From: Deltaproteobacteria bacterium IMCC39524 | GTDB taxonomy: Bacteria > Desulfobacterota > Desulfuromonadia > Desulfuromonadales > BM103 | Length of the DNA stretch: 64,000 nucleotides | Direction: 5' to 3' | Assembly: GCA_029667085.1 (NCBI GenBank) | Contig: JARUHJ010000001.1 | Span: 1,054,001-1,118,000, forward strand | Shown here: positions 45,339 through 53,576 of the stretch, piece after piece | How the letters are laid out: each line of letters starts with the position of its first letter | Numbering within the stretch: position 1 is the stretch's first letter | Notes under the pieces: model-generated | Told to the model about the DNA's origin: nothing | What the model saw: only the letters and a program-made list of their open reading frames with translations | Databases searched by the model: none | Program-made: the position numbers and the translations under genes

Positions 45339-46112
45339 TTAGCTATTTTTCAAGAAATTATTCTGCAAATAATCAGTTATCTGTTTGACAGCATCTTCCG
45401 TCGAGACATGATCGACTTCAACTGTAATCTCAGCTTGTTCCGGCACATCATAGGCCGCATCCACCCCTGGAAAATGCTGATACTCACCTCTACGGGCCTT
45501 AGCGTAATGGCCTTTCTCATCGCGCTGCACGCATGCGTCGACGGTTGACTTCATATAAACTTCAACGAAATTTTTGGCAACACTGCGGGCAAAGTTCCGG
45601 CTTTGCGCGAAGGGAGAGACAAAAGAAGCGACCACGATAACACCATTTTTCTGGAGCATAGCACAGAGATGTCCAGCACGCTTAACGTGGAGGTTAACCT
45701 CCTCCGGTGCAAATCCGGTCTCAGGAAACAAAGGCCGAACATCATTACTGTCAAGACGCTCAACCTTTAGATGGTCCTTTAGTAACTCCTGATAGACCTT
45801 GTCTGCAACTGCTTTTTTCCCGGAACAAGGCAGGCCGGTGAACCAGAGAACAAAAGAAGGGACTTCTTTTTTGCCGAAGCGAATTTTTTGCCAGAGGCGT
45901 TCGTGGAAGAAGTAGAGACCCATCTTGGCAATGACTTCGAAAAGTCCCACGGTGATCGCCAGGGCGAATTCACCGGTGAAGATAAAAACGATCACCGCTG
46001 TGGTGATTGTCGCCCAGGTTCTCCAGGAAATGGCTTTGAGGATAGAGCGTTGTTTTGTTTCATACTGCAAATCAAAAATCCATTCTTGATATTTTGCAAA
46101 ATGAGAAAGCAA
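45339..46112 (-). CDS. DUF2061-APS kinase fusion with altered P-loop
   Basis: 257 residues. Residues about 18-78 are a DUF2061 membrane domain (SILKAISWRTWATITTAVIVF, then GLFEVIAKMGLYFFHERLW). Residues about 85-255 are APS-kinase-like: FTGLPCSGKKAVAD, LDSNDVR and SFVSPFAQSRNFAR. In the P-loop (93-100) the usual Ser/Thr after the Lys is Lys100, so activity is uncertain. It may recruit PAPS synthesis to the membrane, or be a regulatory paralogue (inference). The start is unclear: TTG at 46112 has no good ribosome-binding site; residue 15 (TTG) is an alternative. Confidence 0.85.
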   Translation of the reverse strand: MLSHFAKYQEWIFDLQYETKQRSILKAISWRTWATITTAVIVFIFTGEFALAITVGLFEVIAKMGLYFFHERLWQKIRFGKKEVPSFVLWFTGLPCSGKKAVADKVYQELLKDHLKVERLDSNDVRPLFPETGFAPEEVNLHVKRAGHLCAMLQKNGVIVVASFVSPFAQSRNFARSVAKNFVEVYMKSTVDACVQRDEKGHYAKARRGEYQHFPGVDAAYDVPEQAEITVEVDHVSTEDAVKQITDYLQNNFLKNS

Positions 46113-46246
46113 GCATTACATAGAGGAGAGCATTCATTTGCATATTGTATTCTGCTACAATTATTCAGCAGAGGCTATCCAACAGATTTATTTGATTTAT
46201 CACACAAATATCTCAATTAAAACTGTTTAAAACTTTAACATAATTA

Positions 46247-46480
46247 CTATCTATCTTCACTGTGCTGCTGAAGAATTTTTTCAATGGTGCCAGTGATGGA
46301 CTTTCAATCAACAAAATCAATCAACTCCACTCGGCCTCCATAGATTTCCACCAACTCTTTGTCAACCACACTGTCCAGAGTGTAGTCCCCACCCTTGACA
46401 AGGATATCTGGACGTATCGCAGCGACAACTTCCACGGGTGTATCCAAGCCAAACACAACCTCGAAAACAATTGTCTATTG
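46247..46480 (-). pseudogene. Remnant of an HldE-type nucleotidyltransferase domain
   Basis: On the minus strand the sequence reads VVFGLDTPVEVVAAIRPD, ILVKGGDYTLDSVVDKELV, then EIYGGRVELIDFVD, a TGA stop, KSITGTIEKILQQHSEDR and a final TAG. It matches the C-terminal end of intact HldE at 47261-48733 (VVFDEDTPLELITALRPD ... YGGRVELINFVDGKST) with a nonsense change at the Gly codon. The upstream part of the domain is missing or frame-disrupted. Divergence from hldE is substantial, so it is an old or imported paralogue, not a recent duplicate. Confidence 0.8.
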
Positions 46481-46532
46481 GGGCAGTTGAGTCACTGGAT
46501 TGGACTCTGAGCCATCAAAAAGACAGAATCGC

Positions 46533-47228
46533 TCAGGTTTGATAGCCAAAGAGCTTGAAATCATCTGCATATCGCCTGCAAATCAGTTCCCTCGTCTCGA
46601 CGTTCATTTCGGGAAGAGCCTTCTTGCTGCTGACGTTGATTTGCGGTGGAGGCGCAAGTTTGAAACGCCTCTGCAGTTCCTGCCAATCTTCATTCAACTG
46701 CTCGAGTTTCCCAACGAAAGCGGGCAGAAGGCTGTTCTGCCATGTGAGGAACCAGGCTTGCGAGCGAAAGTGCCGATCTGATTTATCATCAGGCAGGGTT
46801 GCGACCAGGCGAACAAAATCTTCGAAGGACATATCGAGTGCAACACCATGTTTTTCAAATATATTGCGGCCGCCATAATTCCTGACATCTTCGATCTTGT
46901 TCTTGTAGCAAGAGTAAATCCTGTCATAAGGGTTACGGACAAAAGCGAAGAGAAAATATTGATCAGACAACTTTGCAATCTGCTCTTGTTGCAGGTGTCT
47001 TGCATAACGAGTCTCGTATTCTCTTACCAGCTTCTTGGCAAAATTCTGGTCGGGAATGGATCCGGAGACATGGGCGGTTACAGCGACACGGATCGAACGA
47101 CTGGCCACCTTGGGGATCTGTATATAACCAAATTTATGCTCCGGGAAAAGATAGAGTTGTGGTTTTTCTCGTCCCAGTTTACGGCGTTTATTCCAGAGCC
47201 TCAGCTGATGTGAAATCTGCAAACTCAC
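46533..47228 (-). CDS. Sulfotransferase (Sulfotransfer_2 type)
   Basis: A 231-residue PAPS-dependent carbohydrate sulfotransferase. IPKVASRSI at 38-46 is the 5'-phosphosulfate-binding loop and FVRNPYDRIYSCY at about 96-108 the 3'-phosphate-binding motif, in the order of the family. No signal peptide, so it acts in the cytoplasm, probably on a lipid-linked or nucleotide glycan. The GTG at 47228 lies immediately after AGGAG; an in-frame TTG two codons later has better spacing. It links the PAPS genes to the LPS locus. Confidence 0.85.
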   Translation of the reverse strand: MSLQISHQLRLWNKRRKLGREKPQLYLFPEHKFGYIQIPKVASRSIRVAVTAHVSGSIPDQNFAKKLVREYETRYARHLQQEQIAKLSDQYFLFAFVRNPYDRIYSCYKNKIEDVRNYGGRNIFEKHGVALDMSFEDFVRLVATLPDDKSDRHFRSQAWFLTWQNSLLPAFVGKLEQLNEDWQELQRRFKLAPPPQINVSSKKALPEMNVETRELICRRYADDFKLFGYQT

Positions 47229-47260
47229 TCTCCTAGCTTATTATTCAAGCGGAACGATGT

Positions 47261-48733
47261 TCAGTCCTGGTATGACTCGAGGATCTTATTGATAATATTC
47301 GTTGTCGATTTACCATCAACAAAATTGATCAACTCGACCCGACCGCCATAGCTCTCAACGATTTCACGGCCGACGACACCTTCAGGGGTGTAGTCACCGC
47401 CCTTAACGAGGACATCCGGCCGCAAGGCTGTAATCAACTCCAGCGGAGTATCTTCATCAAAAACAACCACGTAGTCGATACAATCAAGCGCAGCGAGGAT
47501 ATGGGCTCTTTCAGACTCGCCAATCAAAGGTCTGTTGGGTCCTTTAAGGCGTTTGATCGAGTCGTCTGAGTTCAGTCCGAGCACCAGCAAGTCGCCGAGT
47601 TGCCGTGCTGCCTGCAGGTACTTGACGTGCCCGACGTGGAGCAGATCGAAACAGCCGTTAGTAAAAACGATGGTCTTGCCTCTCTGCCGATCGCCGGCAA
47701 GGATGTTCTGCAGAAGAGAGGAAGCGCAGATCTTCTGATCCGATTCATGCTGCTGTGCGCCGACCGTATCAAGTATCTCCTGAATGCTGACCGTTGAGGT
47801 CCCGACCTTGCCAACAGCAATCCCGGCAGCGAGGTTGGCCAGACCGGCAGAACAAGCCAAAGGCAACTTCTGCGCCATCCCTAGGCCAAACAAAGACAGG
47901 ACAGTATCCCCGGCCCCGGAAACATCATAGACTTCACGAGCAACAGTCGGCAGATTGATTTCCCCATCAGAGGAGAAAACTGTCATCCCCTCTTCACTGC
48001 GCGTAAGGACCAATGCTTCCAATTCCAGTTCTGCTCGCAATTTTTGACCTGCTTTCAGCATACTGGCTTCATCGGTAATCAAGATTCCCGTAGCCTGTTG
48101 GGCCTCTTTACGGTTGGGCGTCAGTAATGTCGCGCCTTTATATTTACTGTAATCATCTCCTTTCGGATCGACAAGAACGGGAACATTTGCTTCCCGGCCT
48201 ATGGCAATCACTTCCTTAAGAAGACGATCTGTCATGACTCCCTTTTGATAATCAGAGAGATAGATGACATCAAGAGAAGAAACAGAAGCCTGCAGATACT
48301 TAAGGATTCTATCCTCGCTCGCCGAAGAGATCTCCGCACGGGTTTCCTGATCGATCCTGACAATCTGCTGGTTGCTGGCCAGAACGCGTGTTTTGCGGCT
48401 GGTAACCCTCCCCGCTTGGCTAAACACACCATGTTTGTGGACACCCCGCTCGGCAAGTCTTCGCAGCAGGAACTGGCCATCATCGTCATCGCCTACGACA
48501 CTGACGACATCAACCTGGCAGTTAAGGGTGAGCAGGTTATTGATGACATTTCCGGCGCCACCGAGGCGCAGTTCCTTGCGCTTGACTTCAACGATCTGAA
48601 CCGGAGCCTCAGGGCTGATCCGATCCACAGTTCCCCATATATATTCATCAAGCATCAGGTCACCAAGGATCAGCGCTCTGGTCTTGGCGACACCTTCGAG
48701 AAACGATTCTATCAATACTCTATCCATGGACAT
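47261..48733 (-). CDS. hldE: Bifunctional heptose kinase/adenylyltransferase HldE
   Basis: 490 residues from the ATG at 48733, close to the family norm of about 475; a longer frame from 48856 overlaps the upstream gene and is rejected. AAGGGAG lies upstream. Residues 1 to about 330 are a PfkB-type kinase (ILGDLMLDEYIWG, DVSGAGDTVLSLFGLG); residues about 355-490 are the nucleotidyltransferase (FTNGCFDLLHVGHVKYL, PDVLVKGGDYTPEGVVG). Makes ADP-heptose precursor for the LPS core. A damaged paralogue of its C-terminus lies at 46247-46480. Confidence 0.97.
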   Translation of the reverse strand: MSMDRVLIESFLEGVAKTRALILGDLMLDEYIWGTVDRISPEAPVQIVEVKRKELRLGGAGNVINNLLTLNCQVDVVSVVGDDDDGQFLLRRLAERGVHKHGVFSQAGRVTSRKTRVLASNQQIVRIDQETRAEISSASEDRILKYLQASVSSLDVIYLSDYQKGVMTDRLLKEVIAIGREANVPVLVDPKGDDYSKYKGATLLTPNRKEAQQATGILITDEASMLKAGQKLRAELELEALVLTRSEEGMTVFSSDGEINLPTVAREVYDVSGAGDTVLSLFGLGMAQKLPLACSAGLANLAAGIAVGKVGTSTVSIQEILDTVGAQQHESDQKICASSLLQNILAGDRQRGKTIVFTNGCFDLLHVGHVKYLQAARQLGDLLVLGLNSDDSIKRLKGPNRPLIGESERAHILAALDCIDYVVVFDEDTPLELITALRPDVLVKGGDYTPEGVVGREIVESYGGRVELINFVDGKSTTNIINKILESYQD

Positions 48734-48737
48734 AATT

Positions 48738-49697
48738 TCAGGCTCCCTTGCCAAGCTTGTCGAGAATGGCAGCAGCCAACAGAGGAATGTTGATTTCATG
48801 ATGTCCGACAATCGAATAGCCCTTGCCGCTACCTGAGGTCGGCCGTTTGATGACATTCTGCATCGGACGATAGTGTTGGTTCATATCGAAGTTCGCCGTT
48901 GTGAAATTATCGACATGGTGGCCAAGATTCTGGGCGATAGACAACGCTTTCAGGAAAATTTCGGGCATGATGACAGCAGAACCGACATTCAGCCAGACGC
49001 CCCCGTCACCCAGATCGGCAACGACAGATGTGATCAGGCGAAAATCCCGAATACTCATTTCACCAGTCACAGCGCCATCCATTTCGGGATGCTGGTGAAT
49101 GATGTCCGTCCCCATGGCGACATGGGCCGTTACGGGCAAACCTTTTTCCACACAGGATGCGATAAGGCTGTATTCTTTAAAGGGGTGCTCTTTCGCTATA
49201 ATCCATTCGCCAACAGCCTGAGCAAAACCAATTCCTCTGTCCAGGCCGGCTTTGATTGCCCGGTTCATGCCAGCGCCCGTTTCATCGGAGAAGCCGAAGT
49301 CACCCGAGTGCAGGACATCGCCGACCTCTTCTGAAGTTGCGCCGACCAGGGACACTTCGAAATCATGGATTGACGCAGAACCGTTCATGGCCACTGCTGT
49401 AATGACATCGGCATCAATGAGGGCCTTGAGGGTCGGCTGCAAGCCGCACTTGATGACGTGTCCGCCCATCGCCAGAACAACAGGGCGATCTTTCCTGCGA
49501 GCCTCAACAATCTTTTCAGCAACGGCGCGCAATGAGTCAGCGCCGAGAAGTTTCGGCATGGCACCGAGCAAATCGAAGCAGGTCATGCCTGGTTTCACTG
49601 GCTGGCCGAAATGATCATCGACATTGACCTTGTTGTTGCGGGTCTCTATGGAATATGTTTTGACTTTTAATATGTCAATTGGAGCATATTTTTTCAT
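48738..49697 (-). CDS. Conserved protein of unknown function next to hldE
   Basis: 319 residues, soluble, no signal peptide. Conserved-looking blocks are VLAMGGHVIKCGLQP (about 73-87), AMNGSASIHDFEVSLVGATSEE, HVAMGTDIIHQHPEMDG, WLNVGSAVIMPEIFLKAL and YSIVGHHEINIPLLAAAIL. Several His and Asp residues suggest an enzyme. The GGH/Rossmann-like pattern faintly recalls deoxyhypusine synthase-type NAD domains, but I cannot confirm this. AGAGG precedes the ATG, and its stop is four bases before hldE, so it is cotranscribed with heptose synthesis. Confidence 0.75.
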   Translation of the reverse strand: MKKYAPIDILKVKTYSIETRNNKVNVDDHFGQPVKPGMTCFDLLGAMPKLLGADSLRAVAEKIVEARRKDRPVVLAMGGHVIKCGLQPTLKALIDADVITAVAMNGSASIHDFEVSLVGATSEEVGDVLHSGDFGFSDETGAGMNRAIKAGLDRGIGFAQAVGEWIIAKEHPFKEYSLIASCVEKGLPVTAHVAMGTDIIHQHPEMDGAVTGEMSIRDFRLITSVVADLGDGGVWLNVGSAVIMPEIFLKALSIAQNLGHHVDNFTTANFDMNQHYRPMQNVIKRPTSGSGKGYSIVGHHEINIPLLAAAILDKLGKGA

Positions 49698-49780
49698 AAA
49701 GACCTCTTTGCAAATACAGGGAAATAATCCTTGCTACAAGGTACCAAGGATAGCGCTTCTGCAATAAATCTTGATGGCAG

Positions 49781-49807
49781 AAAAAATCCGGGATATCTTT
49801 TTCCGGA
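49781..49807 (-). terminator. Weak Rho-independent terminator after tandem kinase gene
   Basis: On the minus strand TCCGG (49807-49803) pairs with CCGGA (49791-49787) followed by six T residues. The short stem makes it a weak candidate; the 233-base gap here would also hold the promoter of the unknown gene/hldE operon. Confidence 0.45.
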
Positions 49808-49930
49808 CGTCGTTTTTTTGCCAGCGTTTCTTTTAAACTTCATTTGTGCATGCCTGCCTGAGGTAAGACTTTACATTGACTGAGAAGTCTTGGCCATCAG
49901 ATTAACATAGGACCTTCGTTTGCTTTAGCA

Positions 49931-51337
49931 TCAACCTGGAAGGTGCTCATCAAACCAGCGCATCAATGTGGGTAGAGACTTCCAGTTCTGCAAAAAACGC
50001 TGTCGATCCCTCCGAAAAAACTTCTGCAAGCCTTCGGGAGAAGAATATTCGTGCATCGCATCAAGGTCGAGCACCCAAGGTTGGTTGTCCTTAATCAGGA
50101 AATTTGTTGCCTTGCAATCGCCATGGCGAATGTAGAGTTGATGGAATAACCGAAACAAGCTGACAAATCTTTCAGCCACCTCCTCTTTAACAGAAGCAGC
50201 CACTGAATCAGACTGAAAAAAAGCCTCAGCATTCACCCCGGAGATGAAATCGCAGACATAATACCCCTTGGAGCGAAAGGGGCCAATTCGTTTTTCTACC
50301 ATGGCCACCGCCCTCGGTGTTGCAATACCAGAGATTTTCAACCGATGCGCGTTTCCCCACGACCGCCACGCACGCGTCGGGCGAAGACAGCGACTCAACG
50401 CATGACGCAGGTTCTTTATATTGTAACGTTTAACAACCCAGTCGCAGTCATCGACCTTCACCCGGACTACGGTCGAGGTGTTCCCCCCCTTTAAAAGCTC
50501 CCCTTTGCGCATGAAGGCATCCGGATCATCAAAAAACTGGCACAATACTTCCGTCTGCGCATCACGGCGAGCGACCGCAATTTGCCCGGCCTTTTTTGAA
50601 CGGACAAACTCACTGCAAGAGCGATAGCTTTTTTTGACGTACTTAAGGCGTCTCCTGCGGCGGATTTTCGGCAAATCCAGCTTGACCTGCTCCAGGAGAC
50701 GAATTCCGTCCAAGTTACGCTGATTAGCATAGACCGGAATCACGGTTTCCATCAAGGCATCGTGTTCAGGATTCAGTTGAGCAAAAAGTAGTGCGAGATT
50801 CTCGCTGCTGGCCTTATAAGCAAGGGGATCCCCACTGCTTCTGATACAGATCGCGTCACCATCGATAGCATACAGCTTTTGATCGGAAACTAGAAAATTG
50901 CCAAGGTGTAAATCCTCCTGGGCAAGTCCGGCCTCGTGAAGGGTGCCGAGAAGTTCCACAAGTTTCTGAAGAAACGCCAAGCGGCTGTTCTCGCTCCCCA
51001 GTGTATTCCAAATTTCCAGAGCGGTTTGCGCTTGAGGTAAAAAATCAAAAACAAGGGCAAAGTTACCGTCTGTCAACTGACCGCCGAAAAGAAGCTGCGG
51101 CACAGCTGCAGACGCCTTCTCCAAGGCCTCAACCCCTTCCTTTTCTCTTTTCCAGTGTCGACATGCACTCCGACTATCCAGAAACAATTTGACAAGGACC
51201 GGACGCTGCTGCCAAAGGCCTCTTAAGACAAGGCGCTTTCCCGGTAAATCACGCAATATCTGCTCACAGAGAAGAGCGCTGTCCTTGGTAGACTTGAGAT
51301 GGATATAAAAGGGTAGAGTCCTGACGCAGAAAGTCAT
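49931..51337 (-). CDS. Tandem LPS sugar kinase (two WaaP/Kdo-kinase-like domains)
   Basis: 468 residues holding two protein-kinase-like domains. The first has QEDLHLGNF at 140-148 and AIDGDA at 157-162 (catalytic and metal-binding loops); the second has HGDCKATNF at 405-413 and LDLD at 423-426. Each is preceded by an N-lobe with a plausible Lys (VLVKLFL, DWVVKRYN). Both keep the catalytic Asp and metal Asp, so both could be active, phosphorylating core sugars. Single-domain Kdo or heptose kinases are the norm. The ribosome-binding site at 51337 is weak. Confidence 0.8.
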   Translation of the reverse strand: MTFCVRTLPFYIHLKSTKDSALLCEQILRDLPGKRLVLRGLWQQRPVLVKLFLDSRSACRHWKREKEGVEALEKASAAVPQLLFGGQLTDGNFALVFDFLPQAQTALEIWNTLGSENSRLAFLQKLVELLGTLHEAGLAQEDLHLGNFLVSDQKLYAIDGDAICIRSSGDPLAYKASSENLALLFAQLNPEHDALMETVIPVYANQRNLDGIRLLEQVKLDLPKIRRRRRLKYVKKSYRSCSEFVRSKKAGQIAVARRDAQTEVLCQFFDDPDAFMRKGELLKGGNTSTVVRVKVDDCDWVVKRYNIKNLRHALSRCLRPTRAWRSWGNAHRLKISGIATPRAVAMVEKRIGPFRSKGYYVCDFISGVNAEAFFQSDSVAASVKEEVAERFVSLFRLFHQLYIRHGDCKATNFLIKDNQPWVLDLDAMHEYSSPEGLQKFFRRDRQRFLQNWKSLPTLMRWFDEHLPG

Positions 51338-51433
51338 AGTGACAGAGATACCATCTTGAGTTTAGCAATCCGGTCAACCGTTCGTAATGATGAATTGGAG
51401 TGGAAAATCAGTTTATCATTCACAATAACCCTG

Positions 51434-52279
51434 TCACTCATATTTGGTCAGGCCATCGTCAACCATGGCAACGCCGAGATGTTGCAAAAGATTCTTAACA
51501 CCATCGTTGCTAACAATCCTTTGTTTTTGATCCTTACTCAAAAATTCTTTCCAGCGACAATCAAAATGCTTTATTTTTTTCTGATTGACCCATTCGTATT
51601 CAGACTTTGTTGAACCATGGTGAATAAAATTCCAATAATCAGCTTGTCCTTCTTCGTAGCTGCAACCCATCCATTCCATGAGATTAGAGAGAGTCTGCTC
51701 TTCATGTTTAACCAAATCATGATACGTGACGTTATAGACATCGAGCTGATTCTTCGCAATAAAATCAATGATGGTCTGGTTTTGCTTGAGCCATTTGCCG
51801 ACGTAAATATCGAGGCTGTCGCCCAATAAAGCCTTCTTTAAATTTCTTCCTGAGTGCTTTACAAGCTTGAAACGTTCCCTGAATATGGACCTGTTTTCAT
51901 CGAGGAGCCAACGCCGCACAAGGGCACGTGGATCCCGAACCAGGTGGATAAATTTCTTTTCGTACCTTTGATCCGTGAGGAATTTTTCCGCCCAGAATAT
52001 TTTCTTGGAGGTGTCGATCAAGCCATCAATATCAGGGCCGACGTTGGAGAAGATCAACTCATAAACATTCTCAACATTCTCGGGTGAAAGACCTGAAAGC
52101 ACCGGACATCGCGCATGTCCCTGACAAAACCCGCACAAAGACCTGGCGCTGTCTGTGTTAATTTTTCTGAGCCATTTGATCTCACCAATATGCTGGAAAC
52201 GAGAATGACTTCCCAACATTAAAGAAAGGAAGTGAGAGCCAGAAAAATTTGACGACATGATATAGATTATCTTCTTCAT
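51434..52279 (-). CDS. Sulfotransferase family protein
   Basis: 281 residues with a P-loop-like SSNFSGSHFLSLML at 9-22 (5'-phosphosulfate site) and HLVRDPRALVRRW near 131 (3'-phosphate site), the standard PAPS sulfotransferase arrangement. A CGFCQGHARCP segment at about 47-57 may bind a metal or form disulfides. No membrane segment. It lies one base after the upstream kinase gene, so the two are coupled. Substrate unknown; probably a core or surface sugar. Confidence 0.82.
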   Translation of the reverse strand: MKKIIYIMSSNFSGSHFLSLMLGSHSRFQHIGEIKWLRKINTDSARSLCGFCQGHARCPVLSGLSPENVENVYELIFSNVGPDIDGLIDTSKKIFWAEKFLTDQRYEKKFIHLVRDPRALVRRWLLDENRSIFRERFKLVKHSGRNLKKALLGDSLDIYVGKWLKQNQTIIDFIAKNQLDVYNVTYHDLVKHEEQTLSNLMEWMGCSYEEGQADYWNFIHHGSTKSEYEWVNQKKIKHFDCRWKEFLSKDQKQRIVSNDGVKNLLQHLGVAMVDDGLTKYE

Positions 52280-52280
52280 G

Positions 52281-52955
52281 CTAAACTTGCCCTCCCGCTC
52301 CGGTGAGACTTTTCAATAAAACAGTCAATTCATTCTTTTGTGCCACTGGCAAGTCGCTCTCACTAAAATATATGTCCATAAAATCTTCCAACCCAAAGTT
52401 TAAGAGTGCTTCCTGGTCCACTTTATACCGCGTTAGATGCCTGAAATTCCTCTTTCGCATCTGCAGGGAGAGTTGGCCCTGAACCACTTTCATGTCTGCC
52501 ATATCAATCAAACCTAACGAATTTAAGTCATCTGACACAATCACATTGTTCAAATGAATTGACCGAAAAAAAACACCTTTGTTGTGAAGTTCCGCGAAGA
52601 AAGCGGCAAACCTTTTCAGAACATCGTCACAGCAGGTCTGATCCTGCAGGACAGTTCTCAGGGTCTGACCAGGAACAGGGGTGTAAAAGACCAGGGTCCG
52701 CTTAATTGGCTTACAATAGTACACATCTTCGACATCAACAGTTTTTATACCCAGACTCTTCAGGGTAAGAGCATTGTCTACAAAACGAGAGGAGTATGAT
52801 TTCAAACGGGCAGACGAAATGAGCCTTTTCTGCCTGAAAAGCTTAACGATACAACCATCTGAGGTTTTAAGAACTTTGAGGCCGTGTCCATCCTGCTCCA
52901 ACACCTCAGACTCAGCAACCAGGCGCTCATATTCATCGAGAGAAAAAGATTTCAA
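52281..52955 (-). CDS. LPS kinase-like protein (toluene-tolerance/BUD32-like)
   Basis: A 224-residue kinase-fold protein. GCIVKLFRQK contains the likely Lys. The catalytic loop reads FFRSIHLNN at 129-137 instead of HxDxxxxN, and LGLIDMADM (147-155) carries the metal Asp. The FRSLHLxN form is characteristic of a small kinase family found in LPS loci, so the missing Asp is a family trait rather than damage. The start is TTG at 52955 after a G-rich stretch. It is located next to gmhA and a sulfotransferase. Activity is uncertain. Confidence 0.72.
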   Translation of the reverse strand: MKSFSLDEYERLVAESEVLEQDGHGLKVLKTSDGCIVKLFRQKRLISSARLKSYSSRFVDNALTLKSLGIKTVDVEDVYYCKPIKRTLVFYTPVPGQTLRTVLQDQTCCDDVLKRFAAFFAELHNKGVFFRSIHLNNVIVSDDLNSLGLIDMADMKVVQGQLSLQMRKRNFRHLTRYKVDQEALLNFGLEDFMDIYFSESDLPVAQKNELTVLLKSLTGAGGQV

Positions 52956-52991
52956 AGGTTTTTGCCCCCACGGTTCGATGGACTCATGATA

Positions 52992-53576
52992 TTAATCGGA
53001 CTCCAAACAGAAAAGGCCTTTTTCAACCAGATCGCAGATGATGTGAATAATGACAAGATGCGCTTCCTGAATCCGTGGCGTTTCAGAGCTCGGGACCGTA
53101 AGATGAAGATCGACTACAGAAGCAATGTCGCCGCCATCGCAACCAAGCAAGCCCAGAGTTTTGGCACCTATATCCTTGCCGGCGTCAATAGCCCGCTTGA
53201 CGTTAACGGACTTGCCGCTAGTGGAAATACCAAACACGACATCTCCGGGTTCTGCTAGAGCCTCAACCTGTCTTTTAAAAATTTCATTAAAGCCGTAATC
53301 GTTTCCTACAGCGGTAAGGATCGAGGTATCAGTCGTTAATGCGATTGCCGGGAGAGCTTTGCGCTCCATGAGAAAACGGCCGACCATCTCAGCTGCAAAA
53401 TGTTGCGCATCAGCTGCAGAACCGCCGTTACCCATGAGCAGGACTTTTTTACCATTGCGCAGAGCATCAACCAACATCTCTACAGAAGCAGTAATAGCTT
53501 CAGCCAGCTGCTCTTCGACACTCCTGACAACTTCAATATGCGCCTTCATCTGACGGCTTATTTCGTTAACCATCAT
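52992..53576 (-). CDS. gmhA: Sedoheptulose-7-phosphate isomerase
   Basis: A 194-residue SIS-domain protein: [25 protein letters not shown] is the phosphosugar site, [17 protein letters not shown] and [15 protein letters not shown] complete the active site, and the C-terminal [13 protein letters not shown] carries the His/Glu pair. First step of ADP-heptose synthesis. AAAGGAAAA precedes the ATG. It overlaps the upstream GT gene by 11 bases. Confidence 0.97.
   Translation of the reverse strand: MMVNEISRQMKAHIEVVRSVEEQLAEAITASVEMLVDALRNGKKVLLMGNGGSAADAQHFAAEMVGRFLMERKALPAIALTTDTSILTAVGNDYGFNEIFKRQVEALAEPGDVVFGISTSGKSVNVKRAIDAGKDIGAKTLGLLGCDGGDIASVVDLHLTVPSSETPRIQEAHLVIIHIICDLVEKGLFCLESD

Noticed and set aside
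46262-46510. Plus-strand ORF of 82 codons
   Set aside because: It is the antisense reading of the HldE-like remnant; the homology is on the minus strand.
48733-48856. Longer N-terminus for HldE
   Set aside because: It would overlap the upstream gene by about 119 bases and adds residues absent from the family; the ATG at 48733 has a good ribosome-binding site.
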